Of a stretch of 64,000 nucleotides of DNA, positions 44,941-56,694 are shown piece after piece (the first letter of the stretch is position 1; each line of letters starts with the position of its first letter). Under the pieces are notes generated by a model, which saw nothing but the letters and a program-made list of their open reading frames with translations, was not told where the DNA came from and did no database searches. The DNA is from Bos javanicus (lineage: Eukaryota; Chordata; Mammalia; Artiodactyla; Bovidae): positions 2,517,692 through 2,581,691 of the forward strand of contig NC_083871.1 in NCBI RefSeq assembly GCF_032452875.1, in the 5' to 3' direction. A program made the position numbers and the translations under genes.

Positions 44941-46986
44941 ATTTCCTCTTTTGATTCAATTATTTGTGTTATTTATTTTTACCATGAACCCAGAAAGGGA
45001 CAAGGAGGCCCCAGCAGTTCAATGAAGGCACATTCCATCACTGTGACAGCCAAGAAGATGCTGTGACAGTGCCTGAGGCCACTGGAGGTGCCAACACTGC
45101 TCCTACGGTCCGGATTATGCAATTTAAAGTACTTTTGTATTTATCACTCATCTAATGAACTAAATCAGTGATTTATCAATTAGTATAACATTAATATAAC
45201 ACATGTTTGTGAAAAATTCACCAACCTATTTTGGCTTTAGGCAAAAGTAGTGAATTTAATAGATAAGGTCTTTTTGAGAGCAAATTCTGTAGCACCTAAG
45301 GCTATGAAAATCAGACTTAAAGTTCAGCTTTTAATTTAATGAAGTTAAATTTAATTTTAATATTAAGAATAAACATAATAAAGGTAATAGACTTTCTTTT
45401 AATTTTCACCTGAGTTGTATTTCAGATGTCTCACTCTGATGCAGGCTTAAATCCATGTGACTACACCACAGGGTATCTCAATTAAATATTTGATGCTATG
45501 TTCAGAAATACAATGTTCCTCTTCCCTCTGACCTTTAAGTAAATGGGTTCATCTAAACCCTATCTCATACTTTTGGTATTAACTCTTTTGCATAGATTCT
45601 TGGTCACAGAATATCAAAACACCCCTAATTCAAGTTTCCAATTTTCCCAGACACAAACATAGCTTACATATTCTAGAGAACAAAGATTTGGTTAAAATGG
45701 AACCCTTATTACACATAGTATAATGAAACATTTCAATAATTAGGTGGAAAATGGTAAAAACAAAAGTAATATTTTACACTGAGAAAAAATTCGTAGGCTT
45801 TAGGTAACTATTCAGAAATTGCACCAGGAAATTCGTTTTAAAATATCAAGAAAAAAAATTAATATTCTTATCAAAATAAGAAGTTAATTGCACAGGAGTG
45901 AAAGGATCAACTTCAGATATTCATTCTGCAACAGTAAATATCATTAAATATTTAAATAATCAAGAAGAAATGGTCCAGAGAGTTCATATATGTCCAAACT
46001 AATAACATATGAAAACCACAGAAAGGTATTTCAATAATGTCACTTATTTATTTATATGACGGCCATATTTGCATTCTCCAAAATTTTTTTGTAATTGATG
46101 ACATTAAATATAATATGAATAAAACTTTGAGGGATATTGAGAAAGAGTATTTAGTCTTCAGCTATATAAATTTCGGGTTATTTTCTAAACCAGATATTAT
46201 CCCTCATTGAATTATATCTTAAGAAATAACTCTGAAAATAAATTGCCCCAACAGTACTCTCTTTTAATGTTGCTTTATATGTTTGAAATAAATGACACAG
46301 TTATAAAAGAATCATGATCATCAATTGACAGTGTAAAAAAGACATTAAATGCATCATGGCACAATGAATACAATGGCACAAGAAGGTTAAAAATGCCATT
46401 AGGAAACTCTTTTTGGTAAATACTTTATGCTTCTACTTATAACGTATATTTCTTAGAATGTTAAGGGGAAAACATCAAATTTATTCCTAACACAGTGGAG
46501 CAGAATAGCTTAATAACATTACCATTAATATGACACTAGAAAATAAATTCACTTTAATTCTTTATTAGGTAGAATACAATGAATGGACATTAATCAGAGG
46601 TTATATCTCATATATCTTAACATTAATGAAAAATATTAAAATATTCTAAATGGATAAAAGACATTTTCTTTTATAAAATATAGTTATTAGTTCTGGAAAA
46701 TATCAAACTTTCCATTTTAACCACAGAAATTATTGCTATTTCATGAAAATATCATGAATTTTAAAATTCAGATGAACATTTGAGTGGAATTTGCTTCAAA
46801 TGTAAAGCTTTTAATTTTAGCTTCCCCTCTAATGAGTAGCTAGATTATTTTTCAAGCTAGTTTTACAGAGACAAGAATTTGAATTTTCATTGACTGTAAG
46901 CAATTTGAAGCTCATTGGAGAAAACAATTGCCTGTCCAGAAACTGGAACCCAAGGAAAAATGTCCACTATTGCCAGCTTATCATTT
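44941..46986. other. AT-rich spacer with one GC-richer pocket
   Basis: 44995-45120 is GC-richer (ggacaaggaggccccagcag ... aacactgctcctacggtcc) and could be a processed-pseudogene scrap, but I could not identify the parent. The rest is very AT-rich with nothing recognised. Confidence 0.45.
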
Positions 46987-47906
46987 TCTTTTTTTATATA
47001 TATAAATTTATTTATTTTATTTGGGGGCTAATTACTTTACAATATTGTATTGGTTTTGCCATACATCAACATGAATCTGCCACAGGTATACATGTGTTCC
47101 CCATCCTGAACCCTCGTCCCTCCTCCCTCCCCATACCATCCCTCTGAGTCATCTCAGTGCACCAGCCCCAACCATCCAGTATCATACATCGAACCTGGAC
47201 TGGTGATTCGTTTCATATATGATATTATACACGTTTCAATGCCATTCTCTCAAATAATCCCACCCTCTTCCTCTCCCACAGAGTCCAAAAGACTGTTCTA
47301 TATATGTGTCTCTTTTGTGGTCTCGCATACAGGGTTATCATTACCATCTTTCTAAATTCCATATATATGCGCTAGTATACTGTATTGGTATTTTTCTTTC
47401 TGGCTTACTTCATTCTGTATAATAGGCTCCAGTTTCATCCACCTCATTAGAACCGATGCAAATGTATTATTTTTAATGGCTGCGCAATACTCCATTGTGT
47501 ATATGTACCACAACTTTCTTATCTATTCATCTGCTGATGGACATCTAGGTTGCTTCCACGTCCTGGCTATTATAAACAGTGCTGTGATGAACATTAGGGT
47601 ATATGTATCTCTTTCAAAACTGGTTTCCTCGGTATGTATGCCCAGCAATGGGATTGCTGGGTCATAAGGCAGTTCTAGTTCCAGTTTTTAAGGAATCTCC
47701 ACATTGTTCTCCAAAGTGGCTGTACTAGTTTGCATGCCCACCAACAGTATAAGAGAGTTCCCTTTTCTCCACACCTCTCCAGCATTAATTGCTTGCAGAC
47801 TTTTGGATCACAGACATTCTGACTGGCGATAAATGATACGTCATTGTGGTTTTGATTTGCATTTCTCTGATAATGAGTGATGTTGAGCATCTTTTCCTGT
47901 GTTTGT

Positions 47907-50693
47907 TCAGTTCAGTTCAGTTGAGTCGCTCAGTCGTGTCCAACTTTTTGCGACCCCATGAATCACAGCACGCCAGGCCTCTCTGTCTATCACCAACTCC
48001 CGGAGTTCACTCAGACTCACGTCCATTGAGTCAGTAATGCCATTCAGGCATCTCATCCTCTGTCGTCCCCTTCTCCTCCTGTCCCCAATTCCTCCCAGCA
48101 TCAGAGTCTTTTCCAATGAGTCAACTCTTCGCATGAGGTGGCCAAAGTAATGGAGTTGCAGCTTTAGCATCATTCTTTCCAAAGAAATCCCAGGACTGAT
48201 CTCCTTCAGAATGGACTGGTTGGATCTCCTAGCATTCCAAGGGACTCTCAAGAGTCTTCTCCAACACCACAATTCAAAAGCATCGATTCTTAGGCCTTCT
48301 TCAGAGTCCAACTCTCACATCCATACATGACCACAGGAAAAACCATAGCCTTGACGAGACGAACCTTTGTTGGCAAAGTAATGTCTCTGCTTTTGAATAT
48401 GCTATCTAGGTTGGTCATAACTTTCCTTCCAATGAGTAAGCGTCTTTTGATTTCATGGCTATAGTCACCATCTGCAGTGATTTTGGAGCCCCCCAAAATA
48501 AAGTCAGCCACTGTTTCCCATGAAGTGATGGGATGGGATGCCATGATCTTCGTTTTCTGAATGTTGAGCTTTAAGCCAGCTTTTTCATTCTCCACTTTCA
48601 CTTTCATCAGGAGGCTTTTTAGTTCTTCTTCACTTTCTGCCATAAGGGTGGTGTCATCTGCATATCTGAGATTATTGATATTTCTCCCGGCAATCTTGAT
48701 TCCAGCTTGTGCTTCTTCCAGTCCAGCATTTCTCATGATGTACTCTGCATATAAGTTAAATAAGCAGGGTGACAATATACAGCCTTGACGTACTCCTTTT
48801 CCTATTTGGAACCAGTCTGTGATTCCATGTCCAGTTCTAACTGTTGCTTCCTGACCTGCATACAAATTTCTAAAGATGCAGGTCAGGAGGTCTGGTATCC
48901 CCATCTCTTTCAGAATTTTCCACAGTTTATTGTGATCCACACAGTCAAAAGATTTGGCATAGTCAATAAAACAGAAATAGATATTTTTCTGGAACTCTCT
49001 TGGTTTTTCTATGATCCAGCAGATGTTGGCATTTTGATCTCTGGTTCCTCTGCCTTTTCTAAAACCAGCTTGAACATCAGGAAGTTCATGGTTCACATAT
49101 TGCTGAAGCCTGGCTTGGAGAATTTTGAGTATTACTTTACTAACGTGTGAGATGAGTGCAATTGTGTGGTAGTTTGAACATTCTTTGGGATTGCCATGAC
49201 AACTGACCTTTTCCAGTCCTGTGGCCACTGCTGAGTTTTCCAAATTTGCTGGCATACTGAGTGCAGCACTTTCACAGCATCATCTCTCAGGATTTGAAAT
49301 AGCTCAACTGGAATTCCATCACCTCCACTAGCTTTGTTCATAGTGATACTTTCTAAGGCCCACTTGACTTCACATTCCAGGATGTCTGGCTCTAGGTCAG
49401 TGATCACACCATCGTGATTATCTGGGCTGTGAAGATCTTTTTTGTACAGTTCTTCTGTGTATTCTTGCCATCTCTTCTTAATATCTTTTGCTTCTGTTAG
49501 GTCCATACCATTTCTGTCCTTTATCGTGCCCATCTTTCCATGAAATATTCCCTTGGTATCTGTAATTTTCTTGAAGAGATCTCTAGTCTTCCCCATTGTG
49601 TTGTTTTCCTCTATTTCTTTGCATTGATCGCTGAAGAAGGCTTCCCTATCGCTATTCTTTGGAACTCTGCAGTCAGATGTTTATATCTTTCCTTTTCTCC
49701 TTTGCTTTTCACTTCTCTTCTTTTCACAGCTATTTGTAAGGCCTCCCCAGACAGCCATCTTGTTTTTTTTTGCATTTCTTTTCCATGGCGATGGTCTTGA
49801 TCCCTGTCTTCTGTACAATGTCATGAACCTAATTCCATAGTTCATCAGGCACTCTATCTATCAGATCTAGGCCCTTAAATCTATTTCTCAGTTCCACTGT
49901 ATAATCAAAAGTGATTTGATTTAGGTCATACCTGAATGGTCTAGTGATTTTCCCTACTTTCTTCAATTTAAGTCTGATTTTGGCAATAAGGAGTTCATGT
50001 TCTGAGCCAAAGTCAGCTCCTGGTCTTGCTTTTGTTGACTGTATAGAGCTTCACCATCTCTGGCTGCAAAGAATATAATCAATCTGATTTCAGTGTTGAC
50101 CATCTGGTGATGTCCATGTGTAGAGTCTTCTCTTGTGTTGTTGGAAAAGGGTGTTTGTTATGACCAGTGCATTTTCTTGGCAAAACTCTATTAGTCTTTG
50201 CCCTGCTTCATTCCGTATTCCAAGGTCAAATTTGCCTGCTACTCCAGGTGTTTCTTGACTTCCTACTTTTGCATTCCAGTCCCCTATAATGAAAAGGACA
50301 TCTTTTTTGGGCGTTAGTTTTAAAGGTCTTGTAGGTCTTCATATAACCTTTCAACTTCAGCTTCTTCAGTGTTACTGGTTGGGGCATAGACTTGGATTAC
50401 TGTGATATTGAATGGTTTGCCTTGGAAAAGAACAGAGATCATTCTGTATTTTTTGAGATTGCATCCAGTACTGCATTTTGGACTCTTTTGTTGATCATGA
50501 TGGCTACCCCATTTCTTCTGAGGGATTCCTGACTGCAGTAGTAGGCATAATGGTCATCTGAGTTAAATTCACCCATTCCAGTCCATTTTAGTTCATTGAT
50601 TCCTAGAATATCGACATTCACTCTTGCCATCTCTTGTTTGACCACTTCCAATTTGCCTTGATCCATGGCCTGATATTCCAGGTTCCTATGCAA
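47907..50693 (-). pseudogene. BovB EN-RT pseudogene with 321-codon RT frame
   Basis: 50439-50693: endonuclease start (GKLEVVKQEMARVNVDILGI, DDHYAYYCSQESLRRNG). The mid-endonuclease is frame-broken. 49132-49596: linker and RT start (MGKTRDLFKKITDTKGIFHG, NKASGGDGIPVELFQILRDD). 48290-49255: 321 codons with VQAGFRKGRGTRDQ (61-74), motif A FIDYAKSFD (96-104), RQGCILSPCLFN (156-167) and YADD (198-201). A deletion replaced the RSVFIPIPKKG segment by SCHGNPKEC, and about 7 codons are lost at TSWETV. 47907-48311: C-terminal region. Confidence 0.92.
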
Positions 50694-51397
50694 TATTGCT
50701 CTTTACATCATCGGACCTTGCTTTTATCACCAGTCACATCCACAGCTGGGTATTATTTTTGCTTTGGCTCCATCCCTTAATTCTTTCTGAAGTTATTTCT
50801 GCACTGGTCTCCATTAGCATATTGGGCCCCTACTGACCTGGGGAGTTCCTCTTTCAGTATCCTATCATTTTGCCTTTTCATAATGTTCATGGGGTTCTCA
50901 AGGCAAGAACACCTAAGTGGTTTGCCATTCCCTTCTCCAGTGGACCACATTCTGTCAGATCTCTCCACCATGACCCAGCCGTCTTGGTTTGCCACATGGG
51001 CTTGGCTTAGTTTCATTGAGTTAGATAAGGCTGTGGTCCTAGTGTGATTAGATTGACTAGTTTTCTGTGAGTATGGTTGCAGTTTGTCTGCCCTCTAGTG
51101 CCCTCTTGCAACACCTACCATCTTATTTGGGTTTCTCTTACCTTGGGCGTGGGGTATCTCTTCACGGCTGCTCCAGCAAAGTGCAGCCACTGCTCCTTAC
51201 CTTGGACGAGGGATATCTCGTCACCGCCGCCCTTCCTGACCTTCATCGTGGGATATCTCCTCTAGGCCCTCCTGTGCCCGCGCAGCCACAGCTCCTTGGA
51301 CATGGTGTTGGTCTTCCCAGCCGCCACCCCTGGCCTCGGACATGGGGTTACTCCTCCTGGCCGATGCCCTTGGCCTCGGGCGTGGGAGCCTGGGGTA
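47908..51397 (-). mobile_element. Full-length BovB nested in L1
   Basis: Most complete BovB here, 3.49 kb. Order on the minus strand: GC-rich 5' end with degenerate tandem units (51123-51397), 5' region, endonuclease (50693 down to about 49800), RT, C-terminus, and (cagtt)n tail at 47908. L1 continues on both sides at the phrase gtgtttgtt/agccatctg. Only a short gtt overlap, or an imperfect 6-bp repeat, serves as TSD. Confidence 0.93.
51123..51397 (-). promoter_or_regulatory. BovB GC-rich 5' end with degenerate tandem units
   Basis: About five degenerate units of 30-40 bp occur, each built on a phrase like cttggac-gggatatctc followed by a C-rich block with CpGs (ccgccgccc, ccgccacccc, cctggccgatgccc). 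This is the most GC- and CpG-rich stretch in the window. In RTE elements the 5' UTR carries the internal promoter; that these units do so is inference. Confidence 0.65.
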
Positions 51398-51814
51398 GTT
51401 AGCCATCTGTATGTCTTCTTTGGAGAAATGTCTATTTAGTATTTTAATTAGGTCGTTTATTTTTCTGGAATTGACCTGCAGGACTTGCTTGTATATTTTT
51501 GAGATTAGTTGTTTGTCTGTTGCTTCATTTGCTATTATTTTCTCCCATTCTGAAGGCTGTCTTTTTACCTTACTTATAGTTTCCTTTGTGGTGCAGAAGC
51601 TTTTAAGTTTAATTAGGTCCCATTTGTTTATTTTTGCTTTTATTTCCAATATTCTGGGAGGTGGGTCGTAGAGGATCCTGCTGTGATGTATGTTGGAGAG
51701 AGTTTTGGTTATGTTCTTCTCTAGGAGTTTTACAGTTTCTGGTCTTAGGTTTAGACCTTTAATCCATTTTGAGTTTATTTTTGTGTATGGTGTTAGAAAG
51801 TGTTCTAGTTCCAT
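51221..51814 (-). other. Chimeric L1 ORF2 / BovB 5' UTR reading frame
   Basis: The 197-codon frame begins with the L1 ORF2 C-terminal domain for about 140 residues (to HFSKEDIQMANY). It crosses the BovB insertion joint and continues through the BovB 5' end as an Arg/Pro/Gly-rich tail (PRLPRPRPRASARRSN). The tail is not a known domain. It is probably a chance fusion, but it is the longest hybrid frame here. Confidence 0.75.
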
Positions 51815-52787
51815 TCTTCTGCAAGTGGTTGACCAGTTTTCCCAGCACCACTTGTTAAAGAGATTGTCTTTAATCCATTTTATATTCTTGCCTCTTTTGT
51901 CAAAGATAAGGTGACCATTAGGTGCATGGATTTATCTCTGAGCTTTCTATTTTGTTCCACTGATCTGTATTTCTGTCTTTGTGCCAGTACCATACTGTCT
52001 TGATGACTGTGGCTTTGTAGTAGAGCCTGTGGTCAGGCAGGTTGATTCTCCACTTCCATTCTTCTTTCTCAAGATTGTTTTGGCTATTCTAGGTTTTTTT
52101 GTATTTCCATACAAATTGTGAAATTATTTGTTCTAGCTCTGTGAAAAATACCATTGGTAGCTTGATAGGGGTTGCACTGAATCTATAGATTGCTTTGGAT
52201 AGTATACTCGTTTTCACTATATTGATTCTCCCGATCCATGAACATGGTATATTTCTCCATCTATTAGTGTCCTCTTTGATTTCTTTCACCAGTGTTTTAT
52301 AGTTTTCTATATATAGGTCTTTAGTTTCTTTAGGTAGATATATTCCTAAGTATTTTATTCTTTTCACTGCAATGGTGAATGGAATTGTTTCTTTAATTTC
52401 TCTTTCTATTTTCTCATTATTACTATATAAGAATGCAAGGGATTTCTGTGTGTTGATTTTATATCCTGCAACTTTAATATATTCATTGATTAGTTCTAGT
52501 AATTTTCTGGTGGAGTCTTTAGGGTTTTCTACATAGAGGATCATGTCATCTGCAAACAGTGAGAGTTTTACTTCTTCTTTTCCAATTTGGATTCCTTTTA
52601 TTTCTTTTTCTGCTCTTATTGCTGTGGCCAAAACTTCCAAAACTATGTTGGATAGTAATGGTGAAAGTGGACACCCTTGTCTTGTTCCTGACTTTAGGGG
52701 AAATGCTTTCAATTTTTCACCATTGAAGATAATGTTTGCTGTGGGTTTGTCATATATAGCTTTTATTATGTTGAGGTATGTTCCTGC
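51401..52787 (-). pseudogene. L1 ORF2 RT fragment
   Basis: 52089-52712 (207 codons): FPLKSGTRQGCPLSPLLSNI, catalytic FADD at residues 53-56 (52545-52556), KSLAFLYSNNEKIEREIKE, IKYLGIYLPKETKDLYIENY. It ends at a TAG after KYKKT, a nonsense change, because the homologous text continues past it. The next piece, 51221-51814, holds the C-terminal domain (FLTPYTKINSKWIKGLNLRP, WEKIIANEATDKQLISKIYK) and runs into BovB. The endonuclease is absent through 5' truncation. Confidence 0.9.
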
Positions 52788-53369
52788 TCAGCCTGTTAAA
52801 CCCTCTGCTTTCCTGGATCATCAACCCTCTTATTCTTCAGTTTTCCTTTTCTCAATATTATTATGAGTAGTAACACTGGATGAGAATAAAATTCACCTGT
52901 GTTTCCTGACACTTCCATTCCTCCTAATCACATCTAGAATTTTCTTGGCTAAAAATTGTCTTTTGAAAATGTTAGAAAATCTTCCCATACATGCCTCAGT
53001 TTAATTGTGGAACGCTAGCTTTTCTTATCTCAGCTGCTCCCAGTCTACCCCTCACACGAGTATCATAATTGGATTCTAATTTTCATGCTCATTCTTCTAG
53101 AACAGCTCCTTTTCTCCCTTTATTTCAAATGTTCGTTTTCTCCAAGATTCCTACTTTAACCACTTTTTTCTTTTCCTCAGTTGCTTTTACTTTATCTCAC
53201 CCATTCATATGACTTCGTTTACTTTGTAAAATGACTGATTCAGTTTTACAGTTAAATTTCTACTACAGCTCCAGAATATTATTCTTACTTTCTGAATAAG
53301 CGTATTTAATATTAAAATAAAGTAATTGTTATGCTAAGCACAACCCTTGTCAAAGGGTGAGTTTTTTGG
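52788..53369. other. Spacer, no recognised feature
   Basis: AT/pyrimidine-rich; nothing recognised. Confidence 0.5.
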
Positions 53370-53383
53370 AAATCACACCCTAT

Positions 53384-55237
53384 CAGATCAGATCAGTTGC
53401 TCAGTTGTGTACGAATCTTTGCGACCCCATGACTCGCAGAACGCCAGGCCTCTCTGTCCATCACCAACTCCCGGAGTTCACTCAGACTCACGTCCATCGA
53501 GTCAGTGATGCCATCCAGCCATCTCATCCACTGTCGTCCCCTTCTCCTCTTACACCAACCCCTCCCAGCACCAGAGTCTTTTCTAATGAGTCAACTCTTC
53601 GCTTGAGGTGGCCAAAGTACTGGAGTTTCAGCTTTAGCATCATTCCTTCCAAAGAAATCCCAGGGCTGATCTCCTTCAGAATGGACTGGTTGGATCTCCT
53701 TGCAGTCCAAGGGACTCTCAAGAGTCTTCTCCAACACCACAGTTCAAAAGCATCAATTCTTCAGTGCTCAGTCTTCTTCAGAGTCCAACTCTCACATCCA
53801 TATGTGACCACAGGAAAAACCATAGCCTTGAACGAGACCAAACTTTGTTGGCAAAGAAATGTCTCTACTTTTGAATATGCTATCTAGGTTGGTCATAACT
53901 TTCATTCCAAGGAGTAAGCATCTTTTAATTTCATGGCTGCAGTCACTTTCTGCAGTGATTTTGGAGCCCAGAAAAATAAAATCTGACTGTTTCCACTGTT
54001 TCCCCACTTATTTCCCATAAAGCGATGGGACCAGAAGCCATGATCTTCGTTTTCTGAATGTTGAGCTTTAAGCCAACTTTTTCACTCTCCACTTTCACTT
54101 TCATCAAGAGGCTCTTTAGTTCTTCTTCACTTTCTGCCATAAGGGTAGTGTCATCTGCATATCTGAGATTATTGATATTTCTCCCGGCAATCTTGATTCC
54201 AGCTTGTGTTTCCTCCAGTCCAGCATTTCTCATGATGTACTCTGCATATAAGTTAAATAAGCAGCGTGACAATATACAGCCTTGACGAACTCCTTTTCCT
54301 ATTTTGAACCAGTCTGTTGTTCCATGTCCAGTTCTAACTGTTCCTTCCTGAGTTGCATACAAATTTCTTAAGAGGCAGATCATGTGGTCTGGTATTCCCA
54401 TCACTTTGAGAATTTTCCACAGTTTATTGTGATCCACACAGTCAAAAGGTTTGGCATGGTCAATAAAGCAGAAATAGATATTTTTCTGGAACTCTCTTGC
54501 TTTTTCCATGATCCAGCAGATGTTTGCAATTTGATCTCTGGTTCCTCTGCCTTTTCTAAAACCAGCTTGAACATCAGGAAGTTCATGGTTCACATATTGC
54601 TGAAGCCTGGCTTGAAGAATTTTGATCTTTACTTTACTAGCGTCTGAGATGAGTGCAATTGTGTGGTAGTTTGAACATTCTTTGGGATTGCCTTTCTTTG
54701 AGATTCGAATGTCAACTGACCTTTTCCAGTCCTGTGGCCACTGCTGAGTTTTCCAAATTTGCTGGCATACTGAGTGCAGCACTTTCACAGAATCATCTTT
54801 CAGGATTTGGGATAGCTCAACTGGAATTCTATCACCTCCACTAGCTTTGTTCGTAGTTTGCCTTCTAAGGCACACTGGACTTCACATTCCAGGATGTCTG
54901 GCTCTAGGTCAGTGATCACACCATTGTGATTATCCGGGTCTTGAAGATCATTTTTTGTACAGTTCTTCTGTGTATTCTTGTCATCTCTTCTTAATATCTT
55001 TTGCTTCTGTTAGGTCCATACCATTTCTGTCCTTTATCAAGCCCATCTTTGCATGAAATGTTCCTTTGGTATCTCTGATTTTCTTGAAGTGATCTCTAGT
55101 CTTTCCCATTCTGTTGTTTTCCTCTATTTCTTTGCATTGATCACTGAGAAGGCTTTCTTATCTCGTTATTCTTTGGAACTCTGCATTCATAAGCTTATAT
55201 CTTTCCTTTTCTCCTTTGCTTTTCGTTTCTCTTCTTT
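53384..55237 (-). mobile_element. BovB, 3' half in original orientation (inverted-type insertion)
   Basis: Minus-strand BovB from a (cagat)n-type tail at 53384 through the C-terminus and RT to the linker at 55237 (tttcgtttctcttcttt). Together with the next block it forms one insertion flanked by aaatcacaccctat at 53370-53383 and 56675-56688. Confidence 0.95.
53943..54875 (-). pseudogene. BovB reverse transcriptase, 310-codon frame
   Basis: Uninterrupted RT: NKASGGDRIPVELSQILKDD (9-28), QQWPQDWKRSVDI (44-56), VQAGFRKGRGTRDQIANIC (102-120), motif A FIDHAKPFD (137-145) with its catalytic Asp at 139, RQGCILSRCLFN (197-208), YADD (239-242). Changes from sister copies: motif A FIDYAKAFD reads FIDHAKPFD, and SPCLF reads SRCLF. 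The upstream endonuclease is on the other strand, so no EN-RT protein is possible. Confidence 0.92.
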
Positions 55238-56674
55238 AAGATACTACACGCCCAAGGTAAGAGAAATCCAAATAAGATGGTAGGTGTTGCAAGAGGGCAT
55301 CAGAGGGCAAACATACTGAAACCATACTCACAGAAAACTAGTCAATCTAATCACACTAGGACCACAGCCTTGTCCAACTCAGTGAAACTAAGCCATGCCT
55401 GTGGGGCAACCCAAGACAGGTGGGTCATGGTGGAGAGATGTGACAGAATGTGGTCCACTGGAGAAGGGAATGGCAAACCTCTTCAGTATTCTTGCCTTGA
55501 GAACCCCAGAACAGTATGAAAAGGCAAAATGATAGGATACTGAAAGAGAAACTCCCCAGGTCAGCAGGTGCCCAATATTCTACTGGAGATCAGTGGAGAA
55601 ATAACTCCAGAAAGAATGAAGGGATGGAGCCAAAGCAAAAACAATACCCAGCTATGGATGTAACTGGTGATAGAAGCAAGGTCCAAAGCTGTAAAGAGCA
55701 ATATTGCATAGGAACCTGGAATGTCAGGTCCGTGAATCAAGGCAAATTGGAAGTGGTCAAACAAGAGATGGCAAGAGGGAATGTCGACATTCTAGGAATT
55801 AGCGAACTGAAATGGACTGGAATGGGTGAATTTAACTCAGATGACCATTATACCTACTACTGTGGGCAAGAATCCCTCAGAAGAAATGGAGTAGCCATCA
55901 TGATCAATAAAAGAATCCAAAATGCAGTACTTGGATGCAATCTCAAAAACAACAGAATAATCTCTGTTTGTTTCTAAGGCAAACCATTCAATATCACAGT
56001 AATCCAAGTCTATGCCCCAACCAGTAATGCTGAAGAAGATGAAGTTGAATGGTTCTATGAAGACCTACAAGACATTTTAGAACTAATACCCCAAAAAGAT
56101 GTCCTTTTCATTATAGGGGACTGGAATGCAAAAGTAGGAAGTCAAGAAACACCTGGAGTAGCAGGCAAATTTGACCTTGGAATATGGAATGAAGCAGGGC
56201 AAAGACTAATAGAGTTTTGCCAAGAAAATGCACTGGTCATAACAAACACCCTCTTCCAACAACACAAGAGAAGACTCTATACATGGACATCACCAGATGG
56301 TCAACATTGAAATCAGATTGATTATATTCTTTGCAGCCAATGATGGAGAAGCTCTATGCAGTCAGCAAAAACAAGACCAGGAGCTGACTTTGGCTCAGAC
56401 CATGATCCCCTTTTTGCCAAATTCAGACTTAAATTGAAGAAAGTAGGGAAACCCACTAGACCATTCAGGTATGACCTAAATCAAATTCCTTATGATTATA
56501 CAGTGGACGTGAGAAATAGATTTAAGGGCCTAGATCTGATAGATAGAATACCCAATGAACTATGGTATGAGGTTCGTGACATTGTACAGGAGACAGGGAT
56601 CAAAACCATCCCCATGGAAAAGAAATGCAAAAAAGCAAAATGGCTGTCTGTGGAGGCCTTACAAATAGCCTTAC
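55238..56674 (+). mobile_element. BovB, 5' half inverted within the same insertion
   Basis: Plus-strand BovB starts at the 5' region (cacgcccaaggtaagagaaa, matching the reverse complement of 51130-51150) and runs through the endonuclease to gaggccttacaaatagc (56670). The 3' half begins at the next bases of the element, with only about five lost between them. The two halves are therefore one element with its 5' part inverted. Confidence 0.95.
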
Positions 56675-56694
56675 AAATCACACCCTATAGCTGA
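55516..56694 (+). pseudogene. BovB endonuclease domain pseudogene (inverted half)
   Basis: 55516-55977 (153 codons): CIGTWNVRSVNQGKLEVVKQ, NVDILGISELKWTGMGEFNS, DDHYTYYCGQESLRRNGVAI, then a stop after IISVCF. The same frame continues past that stop (TVIQ-like, VLFIIGDWNAKVGSQETPG) to a second stop near 56308 and a third near 56341. It then runs on at 56356-56694 with SAKTRPGADFGSDHDPLFAK, which keeps the SDH catalytic motif, and DLNQIPYDYTVDVRNRFK. So there are three in-frame stops without a frameshift: single-base changes in an otherwise collinear domain. Confidence 0.92.

Larger units (their letters stand above)
46987..52787 (-). mobile_element. Young 5'-truncated L1, split by full-length BovB
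   Basis: T-rich tail at 46987, 3' UTR (tttacaatattgtattggtt) and ORF2 C-terminus to 47907, then ORF2 again from 51401 (agccatctgtatgtcttctt) to a 5' truncation at about 52787 in the RT. Low divergence: the RT frame of 207 codons is uninterrupted. Confidence 0.93.

Noticed and set aside
53357..53887. Plus-strand 176-codon frame
   Set aside because: It is the antisense of the BovB C-terminal region. Similar antisense frames recur opposite every BovB copy (for example 33585-33974, 43137-43478, 62030-62584) because the coding strand lacks complementary stop triplets.
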